From Bacteroidales bacterium UBA6117 (GTDB lineage: Bacteria > Bacteroidota > Bacteroidia > Bacteroidales > VadinHA17): 64,000 bases of DNA. The stretch is taken from the NCBI GenBank assembly GCA_002428385.1, contig DIWB01000066.1, positions 1-64,000 of the forward strand, read 5' to 3'. Every line of letters begins with the position of its first letter. The first letter of the stretch is position 1. Positions 8,150-17,524 of the stretch are shown here, in pieces. The position numbers were made by a program, and so were the translations under genes. Below the pieces are notes generated by a model. The model did no database searches, was not told the origin of the DNA, and saw only the letters and a program-made list of their open reading frames with translations.

Positions 8150-8803
8150 TTATTTTTTCTCAACCAGGCTTTTGTCCCTGCTTCTCTGAACCCAGATTAT
8201 CAGGCCCACAATTATGAGAGCCATTGGCGGCAAAATAGTCATCCCGTTATTTTCATAACCGGTTCCGTAAATTCCCAGTCTCTCGAGGACCGGGTACCCG
8301 AAAATTGTTCCTGAACCAAGCAGTTCCCTGAAGAATGCCACGATAACCAGGATCAGTCCGTAGCCGGCCCCGTTTCCTATCCCGTCAAGAAACGAAGGCC
8401 AGGGTTTATTTGCCATTGCAAAGGCTTCCAGGCGTCCCATTATGATGCAGTTTGTAATGATAAGCCCCACGAATACCGAAAGCTGTTTGCTTACATCAAA
8501 AACATAGGCTTTAAGGAACTGGTCGACAAGGATAACCATCGTGGCTATAACCACCAGCTGGACTATGATTCTTATCCTGTCGGGGATGAATTTTCTTAAT
8601 GAGGCAATAATGAGGTTCGAGAAACCTGTCACGATCATTACCGAGAGCGCCATTACGAGCGCCGGTTTAAGCTTTACGGTTACTGCAAGAGCTGAACAGA
8701 TTCCAAGAACCTGAACAGTGATGGGGTTGTTCCTGCCCAGGGGTTCTGTGAGAAGCTTAAGGTTTTTTGCCGATAGAATCGGTTCTTTTTCCTGATTGCT
8801 CAT
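8150..8803 (-). CDS. nqrD: Na+-NQR subunit D
   Basis: The 217-aa integral membrane subunit pairs with NqrE. The two half-site cysteines occur in GICSALAVT and TNCIIMGR. The N terminus is the usual short cytoplasmic stretch (PLGRNNPI) before the first helix. Only 3 bp separate it from nqrC, consistent with translational coupling. Confidence 0.97.
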   Translation of the reverse strand: MSNQEKEPILSAKNLKLLTEPLGRNNPITVQVLGICSALAVTVKLKPALVMALSVMIVTGFSNLIIASLRKFIPDRIRIIVQLVVIATMVILVDQFLKAYVFDVSKQLSVFVGLIITNCIIMGRLEAFAMANKPWPSFLDGIGNGAGYGLILVIVAFFRELLGSGTIFGYPVLERLGIYGTGYENNGMTILPPMALIIVGLIIWVQRSRDKSLVEKK

Positions 8804-8806
8804 AAG

Positions 8807-9508
8807 TTAAATCCTGTTTTTTTGAAAATAGCCGTTATATTTAGTGAGGCAGTCAAAGATCATTTTCTGAAGTCCTTTGCTTGTGATTGTTCCTCCCGAT
8901 ATTGCATCTACTCCATGAGGATCATTTTCCTTTGCCCCTCCCTTTATGACCTGAACAGAAGTGAATCCTCCGTTTTCATAGATTTTCTTGCCTTTGAACT
9001 GGCTTTCGAACTCCGTGGTGTTTATCTCAGCTCCAAGCCCCGGAGTCTCACTCTTATGGTCGAAGTTGGTACCATATATGGTATTCATATCCGATTTCAG
9101 GGAGACGTAGCCGTAAATAGGCCCCCAGAGGCCTTTCCCCTCGACCGGGACTATAATCACATTTTCGCCGTCGTCAGGCTCAGCCCTGAAAACCGGAAGA
9201 TATTGCTGTTCAATCGGTTTCTTTTGTTCATTCTTCACCACAACCGTAAAGGCATCAATTCCTTCGACCACATCGCCATCCGGGTTGATCACGAATCCCT
9301 CCTTAATGAATTTTTCATAAAGCTCCTCGGTATTTTCACGTGTTGCTTCCACATTGATGGATTCGAGCATATTCCTTTTCTTTTCAATTTCAAGGTTCCT
9401 GGCCTGAGCCGGCTGAAGCAGTGTTGCAGCCAGTGAAAGGAGCGTAGCAACCACAATCACCATGATCGCGGAGAAGATGAAAATATATCTGTTGCTGAAG
9501 TGTTTCAT
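8807..9508 (-). CDS. nqrC: Na+-NQR subunit C, covalent FMN
   Basis: The 233-aa subunit has one N-terminal membrane helix and a periplasmic FMN-binding domain. The ApbE target motif is DAISGGT near the C terminus; by comparison with other NqrC proteins, Thr207 should carry the FMN phosphoester. Most homologues read SGAT here, so Gly for Ala is a mild variant. The gene overlaps the end of nqrB by 4 bp. Confidence 0.96.
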   Translation of the reverse strand: MKHFSNRYIFIFSAIMVIVVATLLSLAATLLQPAQARNLEIEKKRNMLESINVEATRENTEELYEKFIKEGFVINPDGDVVEGIDAFTVVVKNEQKKPIEQQYLPVFRAEPDDGENVIIVPVEGKGLWGPIYGYVSLKSDMNTIYGTNFDHKSETPGLGAEINTTEFESQFKGKKIYENGGFTSVQVIKGGAKENDPHGVDAISGGTITSKGLQKMIFDCLTKYNGYFQKNRI

Positions 9509-10680
9509 TTTACACCGGTGTTAAGTGTAACTTTTGCTCTTTTGAGCCTTCTCTTGATATTGGCCTGAACTACATAATAATCGATAAGCGGCGCAAAGAC
9601 GTTCATCAGCAGGATAGCCAGCATGACTCCCTCGGGATAAGCCGGATTAAGGACCCTGATAAGGACCGAGAGCACCCCGATGAGAAATCCGTATATCCAT
9701 TTACCTCTTTCAGTCTGTGCTCCTGAGACCGGGTCGGTTGCCATGAAAACGGCTCCGAAAGCGAAGCCGCCCATTGCCAGGTGATAATAAAACGGGAGTT
9801 CCATATATTCATTAACTGACACAGCATTGAGAAGCAGTCCCATACCTATTCCGCCTGCGAAAACGCTAAGCATTATCTTCCAGCTTCCCACTCCCGTGAT
9901 CAGCAGAATTGCAGCTCCGATCAGGATGGCAATTACGGAGGTCTCCCCCACCGAACCGGGGATAGTTCCGACAAACATCTGCATGAAGGAAGGAAGATTT
10001 GAAACATCGCCGGTTGCAAGCATTGAAAGGGGTGTGGCTCCCGAATAACCATCGATTACATTAACCCCTTTGGTCAACCCTTCGGTCCATACATTATCTC
10101 CCGTCATCCAACCCGGATAGCTGAAGAAAATGAATGCCCTTGCAAGAAGGGCCGGATTAAAGACGTTCATGCCTGTTCCGCCGAACACTTCCTTGCCGAG
10201 TATAACCGAAAAAGCGACTGCCAGAGCGAGCATCCAGAGAGGTACGTCGATCGGCATGATAAGCGGGATCAGCAGCCCTGTCACAAGGTAGCCCTCGTTA
10301 ATCTCATGTCCGCGGATCTGGGCAGCTATAAATTCTATCCCGAGACCGACCACATAACTGACTATAATCAGGGGCAGCAGTTTAATAAAACCGAACCAGA
10401 AAGCCTGGAAGAGGGCCGGGTCGGTTCCGACCGACCTGAAGTGCTGTAATCCGGTATTGTAGCAGCCAAAAAGAAGTGCGGGTACCAGGGCTATGATAAC
10501 AACCGTCATAGTCCGTTTCAGGTCGATCGAGTCGCGGATGTGGGAACCTTTGCTTGTGACTTTGTCGGATACAAAAAGAAAGGCCTCGAATCCTTCAAAC
10601 ACCGACTGCAGTTTTTCAAACTTACCCCCTTTCGTGAACTGGGGTTTCAGTTTATCAATCTTTTTTCTCAGGAAATCCAT
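9505..10680 (-). CDS. nqrB: Na+-NQR subunit B, covalent FMN and Na+ path
   Basis: This large membrane subunit of about 391 aa carries covalent FMN and is believed to house riboflavin and the sodium channel. The flavinylation motif DGYSGATPL (around residue 216) is canonical. I place the start at the ATG at 10680, because the following MDFLRKKIDKLKPQF matches the usual NqrB N terminus. The open frame extends upstream to a GTG at 10695, which would add five residues. It lies 22 bp after nqrA. Confidence 0.96.
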   Translation of the reverse strand: MDFLRKKIDKLKPQFTKGGKFEKLQSVFEGFEAFLFVSDKVTSKGSHIRDSIDLKRTMTVVIIALVPALLFGCYNTGLQHFRSVGTDPALFQAFWFGFIKLLPLIIVSYVVGLGIEFIAAQIRGHEINEGYLVTGLLIPLIMPIDVPLWMLALAVAFSVILGKEVFGGTGMNVFNPALLARAFIFFSYPGWMTGDNVWTEGLTKGVNVIDGYSGATPLSMLATGDVSNLPSFMQMFVGTIPGSVGETSVIAILIGAAILLITGVGSWKIMLSVFAGGIGMGLLLNAVSVNEYMELPFYYHLAMGGFAFGAVFMATDPVSGAQTERGKWIYGFLIGVLSVLIRVLNPAYPEGVMLAILLMNVFAPLIDYYVVQANIKRRLKRAKVTLNTGVK

Positions 10681-10702
10681 ATGGTAAAAATTCACAATTT
10701 AC

Positions 10703-12055
10703 TTAACTCATCTCTTTCCTTATCAAATCCAGTCCCTGCCTGACAATTGACTGTATCTCGATCTTTGAGGGGCAGACAAACTCGCAGAGGGCAAAATCCT
10801 CCTCAGCCACCTCATAGATTCCAAGGTTTTCCATCATGTCAATATCCTGGGCAATTATTGCCTTAAGAAGCTGCATTGGATATATATCCATCGGAAATAC
10901 CTTTTCATACAGCCCTGTCACGACGAAAGCCCTCTCCCCCCCATGAAAGTTGGTATCGGGTTTATATTTCTTTTTCGAGAACAACGAAGAGAGGAATGTA
11001 CGGGAGTAGCTCAGCTTGCCGATACCCGGCAATGCCCATCCGAACATTTCGAAATAATTGCCTTCGGGGATAACGGTAACCTGTGAGTCGTAGAATCCCA
11101 GGTAACCATTCCGTTCAATCTTTGTTCCGGTAAGCACATTGCCGCTTATATATCTCAGGCCGCCATCCTTAACATTGCCTTCAAGCATGGGAGCAATTGA
11201 ACCACCGGAAACCATCTTGTAATACTGCGGTACCACTACCTCTGAACCTGTAAGGGCTATCAGTCGTTCAGGCCTGTAGATACCCTCTGCAAAAAGCCTT
11301 CCTATTGTTATTACATCCTGAATATTTACATACCAGACGGATTCTCCCTTGTTTACCGGGTCGAGATGGTGAATCTGGACACCGACATTTCCTGCAGGAT
11401 GAGGGCCTGAGAAATAAGATATTTCAACTCCTCCAATACCTTCAAAGACCTTGTTTCCTGCATCTCCATGCTTTAACACCAGGTTTACTTTCCCTTTTGT
11501 AAGCTTTGAAACAGCCTTTAGCCCCTTCCTGAAATGTTCACCTGAGGAGTTTTCAAGGATGAAATTATAATCAGGAGCCAGAGGAGCAGTGTCAAAGCAG
11601 GAAATGAAAACTGATTTTGGATGATCGTTCGGGTTTGCAATCACATGATATGGCCGCTGACGAACAGCCGGCCACAGACCTGATCTTAACAGCACCTCTT
11701 TGATTTGTGTTTCGGAAAGCTTATCCGGGTCTGCTTTTCCGAAGTCCACCGCTGAGTTTCCGCTTTTTTCAACAACAACCTCAAGTATTTTTCTTCGGTC
11801 GCCTCTGTCAATTGAAACCACTTTCCCGCTCACGGGAGAAGTGAATTTTATCTCAGGCTGAAGTTTGTCATGAAAAAGGGAACTGCCTGCCTCAACTGAA
11901 TCACCAATATGGACATCAAGCTTCGGAGTCAATCCCGGAAAATCAATTGGTTTGACCCCAAAAAGGGCAGGACTGACAGTTCCGGCGATCTTCCTTTCAG
12001 CAATACCTTCCAACCGGATATCAAATCCTTTTTTTAGCTTTATCGATCCTGGCAT
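10703..12055 (-). CDS. nqrA: Na+-NQR subunit A
   Basis: This 450-aa soluble cytoplasmic subunit is thought to help form the quinone site. The protein is colinear with the family from the N-terminal barrel-sandwich region (GVKPIDFPGLTPKLDVHIGD) to the C-terminal CEFVCPSKIEIQ segment. It is the first gene of nqrABCDEF-apbE. A perfect -7 box lies 66 bp upstream. Confidence 0.96.
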   Translation of the reverse strand: MPGSIKLKKGFDIRLEGIAERKIAGTVSPALFGVKPIDFPGLTPKLDVHIGDSVEAGSSLFHDKLQPEIKFTSPVSGKVVSIDRGDRRKILEVVVEKSGNSAVDFGKADPDKLSETQIKEVLLRSGLWPAVRQRPYHVIANPNDHPKSVFISCFDTAPLAPDYNFILENSSGEHFRKGLKAVSKLTKGKVNLVLKHGDAGNKVFEGIGGVEISYFSGPHPAGNVGVQIHHLDPVNKGESVWYVNIQDVITIGRLFAEGIYRPERLIALTGSEVVVPQYYKMVSGGSIAPMLEGNVKDGGLRYISGNVLTGTKIERNGYLGFYDSQVTVIPEGNYFEMFGWALPGIGKLSYSRTFLSSLFSKKKYKPDTNFHGGERAFVVTGLYEKVFPMDIYPMQLLKAIIAQDIDMMENLGIYEVAEEDFALCEFVCPSKIEIQSIVRQGLDLIRKEMS

Positions 12056-12120
12056 CTTAATTGATCTATTAAAAAAAACTCTGGCTGATCAGATTTCTGT
12101 TATAAAAATAACAGTAACTG

Positions 12121-12128
12121 CAAATGTA
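12121..12128 (-). promoter_or_regulatory. -7 box of the nqr operon
   Basis: The minus strand reads TACATTTG, a perfect TAnnTTTG. It predicts a 5' leader of roughly 55-60 nt before nqrA. Only a weak TTTC-like -33 is seen. Confidence 0.45.
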
Positions 12129-12190
12129 TAAATAGCAAGTTAAATTTTACGAAATATCGCAAAAATGATTCTATAAAATTCCACTATATG

Positions 12191-12198
12191 TAAATTTG
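12191..12198 (+). promoter_or_regulatory. -7 box of the type IX plug gene
   Basis: TAAATTTG (perfect TAnnTTTG) ends 17 bp before the ATG at 12216. With the nqr box at 12121-12128 it makes a divergent promoter pair in the 160-bp intergenic region. Confidence 0.5.
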
Positions 12199-12215
12199 TA
12201 AATAAAATCCGGACG

Positions 12216-13499
12216 ATGATTTTTACCCTGCTCATAGCATTTTTCACTAACGCTTTCACTCTGAATCAGGAAGGCAATACTGAACCTACCCTCACAAATC
12301 ATGTCTTTGACGACAGGGTTAAGACAGTGCAGCTCTACAAGGAAGGATGGAACCTGTCGTACCCTGTTATCAGGCTGAAAAGCGGCGAAAAGCTGGAACT
12401 TCATTTCGACCTCATGGGAAATGAAATTGATGATTTTTATTATTCATTCATTCACTGCGACAAGGACTGGAACAGGTCGGATATATTCCACACCGATTAT
12501 CTTGAAGGTTTCCCCGAGAATCCGGTTGAGGAATACAGACCTTCGTTCAACACAACGGTTCACTACACTCATTACAAGCTTTCGTTTCCCAACGACAGGA
12601 TAAACTTCAAGCTCTCGGGCAACTATGTTATCCTTATACACCCGTCGAATGATCCTGAGAATCCTGTCCTTTCATATCGTTTTATGGTAACGGAAGATCT
12701 TGCCGGGATAGAAATTTCAGCACATCGCCCGAGAATGACTGCTGACGTCAACCTTAACCAGCAGATCGACTTCAACATAAACATATCGCCGCTCAGGATA
12801 AATGATCCTTACAGGGATGTCTTTGCCTTCATTCTGCAGAACGGACGGTGGGACAATGCCAGAAGGAACCTGAAGCCAGAGTTCGTAAGCAGCGACCAGC
12901 TGAAATACAGTTCCCTGACTGACAAGAATGTATTTCAGGGCGGAAATGAATTCAGGTATTTCGACATAAAAAGCATCAGATATCAGTCGCAATATGTAAG
13001 AAAGATCGATTTTCTGATGTCGAATTATCATGTATACCTTGCCCCTTCCGACGACAGGGAATTCAAACCGTATTTTTACTGGGAAGATTTCAATGGAAAA
13101 TATTATATCGCCATTCAGGAGGAGAAGAATCCCGAGACTGATGCCGATTATGTTTCTGTCTATTTCACACTTCCATCAAAATATCCGGTTGAAGGAGGCA
13201 GGATGTATGTATCGGGGGCTTTTAACAACTGGGAATTCAACAGCAACAACCTGATGAGCTACAATGCCGCGGAGGGCGCATACGAATGCATTATCCTCCT
13301 TAAACAGGGCTGGTATAATTACGAATATGTATTCAGGAGGGACGGCACTGATGAGAGTGTTGCCTCAAAGTTTGAGGGAAGCCATTACGAAACGGAAAAC
13401 GACTATACAGTCCTTATATATTACAGAAATCCGAGGGAAAGGTACGACAGGATTATAGGAGTACAGACGATCAACACCCTCAACAGGCTCACTGATTAG
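12216..13499 (+). CDS. Type IX secretion system plug protein (DUF5103)
   Basis: The 427-aa secreted protein matches the DUF5103 family, whose member in Flavobacterium was found as the periplasmic Plug that closes the SprA translocon. Family features seen are an early DDRVKTVQLYKEGW segment, the DFYYSFIHCDKDW motif, and a C-terminal module resembling a carbohydrate-binding/AMPK-type beta domain (VSGAFNNWEF ... GWYNYEYVF). A short hydrophobic N terminus (IFTLLIAFFTNAFT) serves as signal peptide. The last 4 bp overlap the end of mogA, which runs the other way. No other translocon gene is adjacent; porP and a porG-like gene lie elsewhere in the window. Confidence 0.85.
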   Translation: MIFTLLIAFFTNAFTLNQEGNTEPTLTNHVFDDRVKTVQLYKEGWNLSYPVIRLKSGEKLELHFDLMGNEIDDFYYSFIHCDKDWNRSDIFHTDYLEGFPENPVEEYRPSFNTTVHYTHYKLSFPNDRINFKLSGNYVILIHPSNDPENPVLSYRFMVTEDLAGIEISAHRPRMTADVNLNQQIDFNINISPLRINDPYRDVFAFILQNGRWDNARRNLKPEFVSSDQLKYSSLTDKNVFQGGNEFRYFDIKSIRYQSQYVRKIDFLMSNYHVYLAPSDDREFKPYFYWEDFNGKYYIAIQEEKNPETDADYVSVYFTLPSKYPVEGGRMYVSGAFNNWEFNSNNLMSYNAAEGAYECIILLKQGWYNYEYVFRRDGTDESVASKFEGSHYETENDYTVLIYYRNPRERYDRIIGVQTINTLNRLTD

Positions 13500-14008
13500 T
13501 GCTTCGCGTGGGAATCGATCCCGTATTGCATCCTGATGGTGTGTTCAAGCACCTTCAGGATTTCGTCCATGTACTCATTGACAGCCTTTGATGATCCGGG
13601 AAGGGTGAATACAAGAGATTTACCTGAGATACCTGCCACTCCCCTGCTCAGCAGTGCATTGGGATTTTCAGCGCCGTATTTAACCCTGATCAGTTCCATA
13701 ATTCCCGGAATTTCCTTTGAAAGCAAGGGTTTAACCGCTTCGATTGTTATATCGCGGGGACCTATCCCTGTTCCCCCCGTTGTAAAGATCAGGTGCATTG
13801 ATTTGGATGAATCCCTTACCAGATCCTGAAGTATCGCCCGGTCGTCGGGAATGAGTTGCATTTTGAATTCCGGCTTCCATCCACGGCCGCTGAAGAAAAG
13901 AGAGAGCCGGTCCCTGATAGCCGGACCGCTCAGGTCTTCGTAGTCTCCTCTGAAAGCCCTGTCGCTCAGAGTAATTATCAGGATATTGAATTTTTCAGGC
14001 AGGTTCAT
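13496..14008 (-). CDS. mogA: Molybdopterin adenylyltransferase, MogA/MoaB family
   Basis: The 170-aa protein is the length of a single-domain MogA. It should adenylate the pterin before metal insertion by MoeA. The family motifs TTGGTGIGPRDIT (substrate loop) and LPGSSKAV are both present. It is the last gene of the leftward tungsten/pterin operon and overlaps moaC by 4 bp (ATGA type). MogA and MoaB cannot be told apart with certainty by eye. Confidence 0.9.
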   Translation of the reverse strand: MNLPEKFNILIITLSDRAFRGDYEDLSGPAIRDRLSLFFSGRGWKPEFKMQLIPDDRAILQDLVRDSSKSMHLIFTTGGTGIGPRDITIEAVKPLLSKEIPGIMELIRVKYGAENPNALLSRGVAGISGKSLVFTLPGSSKAVNEYMDEILKVLEHTIRMQYGIDSHAKH

Positions 14009-14451
14009 AATTTGGTCTTCTCTGTTACCATTACCCTGTCGATGACCATCATTTTGTCAACTGCCTTGCACATGTCATAAACAGTCATCAGGGCTACGCT
14101 TACAGATGTCAGGGCTTCCATTTCCGCACCCGTTCTGCCCGTGCACTGAACTTCACTTTCAGCCACTATCCCAAACTCATCGGGATAGAGGTCGACTCTG
14201 ACATGATCGAGAACGATGTTATGGCAAAGGGGAATAAGCGAAGATGTTGCCTTAGCTGCGTTAATGCCGGCAATCTGGGCTACGGTAAGAACATCGCCCT
14301 TTTTAAGCGAATTGTCTCTGATCAGATTAAGTGTTTCATCTGAAAGTTTTATGTGTCCTGATGCTTTTGCACTACGCGCCTGGACTTCCTTTGCGCTGAC
14401 ATCTACCATAGATGCTTTTCCGGTTTCATCAACATGCGAAAACTTTTCCAT
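14005..14451 (-). CDS. moaC: Cyclic pyranopterin monophosphate synthase MoaC
   Basis: The 148-aa protein works with MoaA in the first pterin-forming step from GTP. Typical motifs are GKASMVDVSAK, AQIAGINAAKATSSLIPLCHN, TGRTGAEMEALTSVSVA and LTVYDMCKA-like MTVYDMCKAVDK. It is full length. It lies 5 bp downstream of moaA and overlaps mogA. Confidence 0.96.
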   Translation of the reverse strand: MEKFSHVDETGKASMVDVSAKEVQARSAKASGHIKLSDETLNLIRDNSLKKGDVLTVAQIAGINAAKATSSLIPLCHNIVLDHVRVDLYPDEFGIVAESEVQCTGRTGAEMEALTSVSVALMTVYDMCKAVDKMMVIDRVMVTEKTKL

Positions 14452-14456
14452 TATTT

Positions 14457-15257
14457 TTATCCTCCGATGTTATAAAAAGAGTTATTTGAATTTGTTTCTC
14501 CCTTTTCAGGTTTATTTTCCAAAGCCAGCCTGATGGCTTCTTCGTAACCGAGTGTCCGGATATCAAACTCCATGTCATTGAACAGGCAGGGTTTGAGTTT
14601 ACCATTCGAAGTAAGTCGCAGCCTGTTGCATTCAGCACAATTTCCGCCGGTCCCTCCATGCACCTTTGAGAATCTCCCCTTTTCCAGATCCATTTCTTCA
14701 ATATACCTTACCTCAAGGTCATTTTTTCTGCAAAACTCACCCACCCCCTCTGCCTCTTCCCGGGAACCTGCTTCAGGTCTCACGCAATTGATTTTGACAG
14801 GATTCAGTCCGGCTTTCCGGGCAGTTTCAATACCACGGGAAACATCATTCAGATCACCCAGCCGGGTAATCCAGGCATATTTTTCGGGGTCGACAGTATC
14901 GAGACTGATATTTACCCGCTGCAGTCCCGCCTTTTTCAGATCAGAAGCAAAATTCTCAAGCAATGTTCCGTTTGTTGTCATCGACAGATCGGTTATTCCC
15001 GGTATCTCAGCGATCATGCCGACAAGAGCCACAATGCCCTTTCTGACCAATGGTTCACCGCCGGTGATTCTTACCTTGTCAATCCCTTTTTCCACTGCCA
15101 GCCTTGTAAAACCGGCAATCTCATCGAAAGTAAGTATATCCTCATGCCTGAGAAGCTTAATTCCTTCATCGGGCATGCAATACCGGCATCTCAGATTGCA
15201 GCGGTCGGTTACCGAGATACGCAGATAGTTAATATGCCTGTTAAATCTGTCTAACAC
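14457..15257 (-). CDS. moaA: GTP 3',8-cyclase MoaA, compact form
   Basis: This radical SAM enzyme starts molybdenum/tungsten-pterin synthesis. The N-terminal cluster motif CNLRCRYC, the SAM-binding TGGEPL and the C-terminal second cluster CAECNRLRLTSNGKLKPC (C-x2-C-x13-C) are intact. The chain ends in the Gly-Gly tail that MoaA uses in catalysis. At 266 aa it is about 60 residues shorter than the usual MoaA; the missing part lies between RYIEEMD and the second cluster. Reading starts at a GTG (15257) and overlaps moeA by 17 bp. The pieces needed for both clusters remain, so this looks like a compact subfamily rather than a broken gene. Confidence 0.88.
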   Translation of the reverse strand: MLDRFNRHINYLRISVTDRCNLRCRYCMPDEGIKLLRHEDILTFDEIAGFTRLAVEKGIDKVRITGGEPLVRKGIVALVGMIAEIPGITDLSMTTNGTLLENFASDLKKAGLQRVNISLDTVDPEKYAWITRLGDLNDVSRGIETARKAGLNPVKINCVRPEAGSREEAEGVGEFCRKNDLEVRYIEEMDLEKGRFSKVHGGTGGNCAECNRLRLTSNGKLKPCLFNDMEFDIRTLGYEEAIRLALENKPEKGETNSNNSFYNIGG

Positions 15258-16470
15258 TTACAATTTCCCCTTTCTCAAATATTTTAACTCCGGCAGGCAT
15301 TGAGATTATCCCATCAGTTTCGTTCATTGCGGTGATGTGAGCCGAGCCGTGGTAATCAACGGGGTTTGCAGTACCCTCACCGGTAATCTTAACAGGTATC
15401 AGCGCCATTCTGTCGGCTGATCTCCTCACATACCTCAATGCCATGGGCAGTTTCAAAGTCAAAGGTTTCCAGTTGCAGTTCATCATTCTGAACAATAAAG
15501 GCTTAACAAGCATTTCAAATTGAATGAACGAAGATACGGGATTTCCCGGAAGGCCAAAAACAACTGCCTCAGGATGAAGCCCGAAGGTAGTGGGTTTCCC
15601 TGGCTGAACAGCCACACTGCTGAAAAGAATTCTGACACCGGCCCTTTCAAGGACTGAAGGAACAAAATCGAAATCACCCATTGAAACGCCTCCGGTTATA
15701 ATCACAAGGTCATTTTCGGCAATAGCATCACTGACAATCCTGTAAGTGATGTCCTCATCATCACCGGCAATCCCATAGTAATTCCCTTTTGTGCCGGTCT
15801 GTTCAATCTGGGCCAAAAGCTGTCTGGAATTGCTGTTTCGGATCTGGGATAAACCGGGGACAATGCCGGGTTCGACAAGCTCGCTTCCCGAGCTTATCAC
15901 CGCAACAGCCGGCTTGACGCTGACCAGAGGTGAAACGTGGCCAACTGCCGCCATTGTGGCAATATGCTGGGGCCGGATCAGCGTGCCGGCCATTATTACA
16001 ACCTCTCCTTTTCTGATGTCTTCTCCCTTCAGGGCAATATTGTCCTTTTTCAGAGTGCCGGTGAACTTTATCCTTCCCGATGGCAGGATTTCAGTATCCT
16101 CAACCATTATCATGCAATCGGCACCCGCGGGCACCGGGGCGCCGGTCATTACTCTTGAGCAATAACCTCCTGTAATATTTTTTGAAGGCCACACCCCGGC
16201 CGGAACAGTTTCCAGCACCTCAAGCTCATACGCGAGATCCTCTTTCCTGCATGCAAAGCCGTCGACCGAAGATTTGTCGAACGGAGGCATGTCCATGTCG
16301 CTTATAACATCCCCGGCCAGAATCCTGTTAAGTGAATCTGTGAAGGAAATCCTTTCAGATCCAATCACCGGGATATCCGATTCCATTACGATATCAACAG
16401 CCTGCGAAAAAGAGATCATGTCCATTCTATCTTTATAAAGTTGATTTTTCCTAACTTGTTTCTGAATCAT
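15241..16470 (-). CDS. moeA: Molybdopterin molybdenumtransferase MoeA
   Basis: The protein inserts molybdate, or here plausibly tungstate, into adenylated pterin. Recognisable segments are the early MPPFDKSSVDGFA, VMTGAPVPAGADCMIMVED, the GGVSMGDFDFVP loop and the FGLPGNPVSSFIQFE stretch. The 409-aa length fits. The start at 16470 overlaps wtpC by 20 bp; the ATG at 16425 (beginning MDMISF) matches the usual N terminus better and would remove the overlap. MoeA in tungsten organisms is often duplicated, but only one copy is visible here. Confidence 0.94.
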   Translation of the reverse strand: MIQKQVRKNQLYKDRMDMISFSQAVDIVMESDIPVIGSERISFTDSLNRILAGDVISDMDMPPFDKSSVDGFACRKEDLAYELEVLETVPAGVWPSKNITGGYCSRVMTGAPVPAGADCMIMVEDTEILPSGRIKFTGTLKKDNIALKGEDIRKGEVVIMAGTLIRPQHIATMAAVGHVSPLVSVKPAVAVISSGSELVEPGIVPGLSQIRNSNSRQLLAQIEQTGTKGNYYGIAGDDEDITYRIVSDAIAENDLVIITGGVSMGDFDFVPSVLERAGVRILFSSVAVQPGKPTTFGLHPEAVVFGLPGNPVSSFIQFEMLVKPLLFRMMNCNWKPLTLKLPMALRYVRRSADRMALIPVKITGEGTANPVDYHGSAHITAMNETDGIISMPAGVKIFEKGEIVSVRQI

Positions 16471-17524
16471 TACTCCCGTCGATTACAACGGCCGCCTCTC
16501 CCGGAAAGGAAATCCATACCTGTGAAGCTTCTCTTCCCTTCAGTTTCCTGAAATCACTGAAAGAAAGGTCGGCAACAAAAAGCATTCCGGCATCGACTGT
16601 GATCTCCATACCATATTCAGAGGGGAATATCTCCCTGATCACTCCCCTGAAACAGTTATCTGCGCGCGGAAATGGTTCATTATCGTTTATCGTGATATTC
16701 TCGCTTCTAACTATCATTAGCCCCCCGCCGGTAAAGCCGCTGCCATCCACGCGGAATGTAATGTTCCGGTCACCAATAGCTTTCCAGTCATCACCTTCCT
16801 TCCTTAACCTTACATTGAAAAAGTTTTTAATTCCGGCATACCTGGCCACGAACCTGCTTGCAGGACGTCCGAAAACCGATTCCGGAGTGCCTTCCTGGAC
16901 TATAGTGCCGGCATGGATCACCCCCACCCTGCCGGCCAGGCTTACCGCCTCCCTGTAATCGTGAGTGACATGAATTACAGTCAGTCCGCTTCTGTTAATA
17001 CGGCGAAGAACTTTCCTTATGTCGTCCTTTAGGCTTGCATCAACCGACGACATCGGTTCATCAAGGAGAAGCAGCCGCGGGGAGAGAACCAGAGTTCTGG
17101 CAAGGGCAACCCTCTGGAGCTCACCTGATGACAGGTACTGCGGATAGCGGCTGAGAAGGATTGATATATCCATTTCGGCTGCAATGGATTTAACCTTTCC
17201 GGCGATTTCATCTTTTTTCATTCCTTTCGAGCGGAGAGGATAAGCAATATTCCCATAGACTGTCATGTTGGGAAAGATGGCAAAATCCTGAAAAACCAGA
17301 CCAACAGGCCGGTCCTGGATTTTGCTGTTTGTCATGTTCTGTCCGTCAATCCGGACAGTCCCCGAATCAGGAGTGTTCAGTCCGGCAATAAGTTCAAGGA
17401 GGCAGGTTTTTCCCGATCCCGACCGGCCGAGAAGGACAAAATACTCACCGTCAGGAACTTCAAGACTGATTCCCGAGAGGGCAAAGGCGCCGAACTTCTT
17501 CCTTATATTTTCAAGTTTCAGCAT
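16451..17524 (-). CDS. wtpC: Tungstate/molybdate ABC transporter ATPase
   Basis: The 357-aa ATPase has Walker A GRSGSGKT (about residue 33), signature LSSGELQR and Walker B LLLLDEP, followed by a C-terminal regulatory/TOBE-like region of some 120 residues. That region is common in ModC/WtpC and can bind oxyanion. The 14-bp overlap with the permease gene, and a WtpA-type binding protein two genes upstream, favour tungstate/molybdate over sulfate or other anions. Confidence 0.88.
   Translation of the reverse strand: MLKLENIRKKFGAFALSGISLEVPDGEYFVLLGRSGSGKTCLLELIAGLNTPDSGTVRIDGQNMTNSKIQDRPVGLVFQDFAIFPNMTVYGNIAYPLRSKGMKKDEIAGKVKSIAAEMDISILLSRYPQYLSSGELQRVALARTLVLSPRLLLLDEPMSSVDASLKDDIRKVLRRINRSGLTVIHVTHDYREAVSLAGRVGVIHAGTIVQEGTPESVFGRPASRFVARYAGIKNFFNVRLRKEGDDWKAIGDRNITFRVDGSGFTGGGLMIVRSENITINDNEPFPRADNCFRGVIREIFPSEYGMEITVDAGMLFVADLSFSDFRKLKGREASQVWISFPGEAAVVIDGSNDSETS

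Noticed and set aside
8822..9436. Plus-strand open frame of 204 codons opposite nqrC
   Set aside because: Cys- and Phe-rich antisense translation without a family; nqrC is certain on the other strand.
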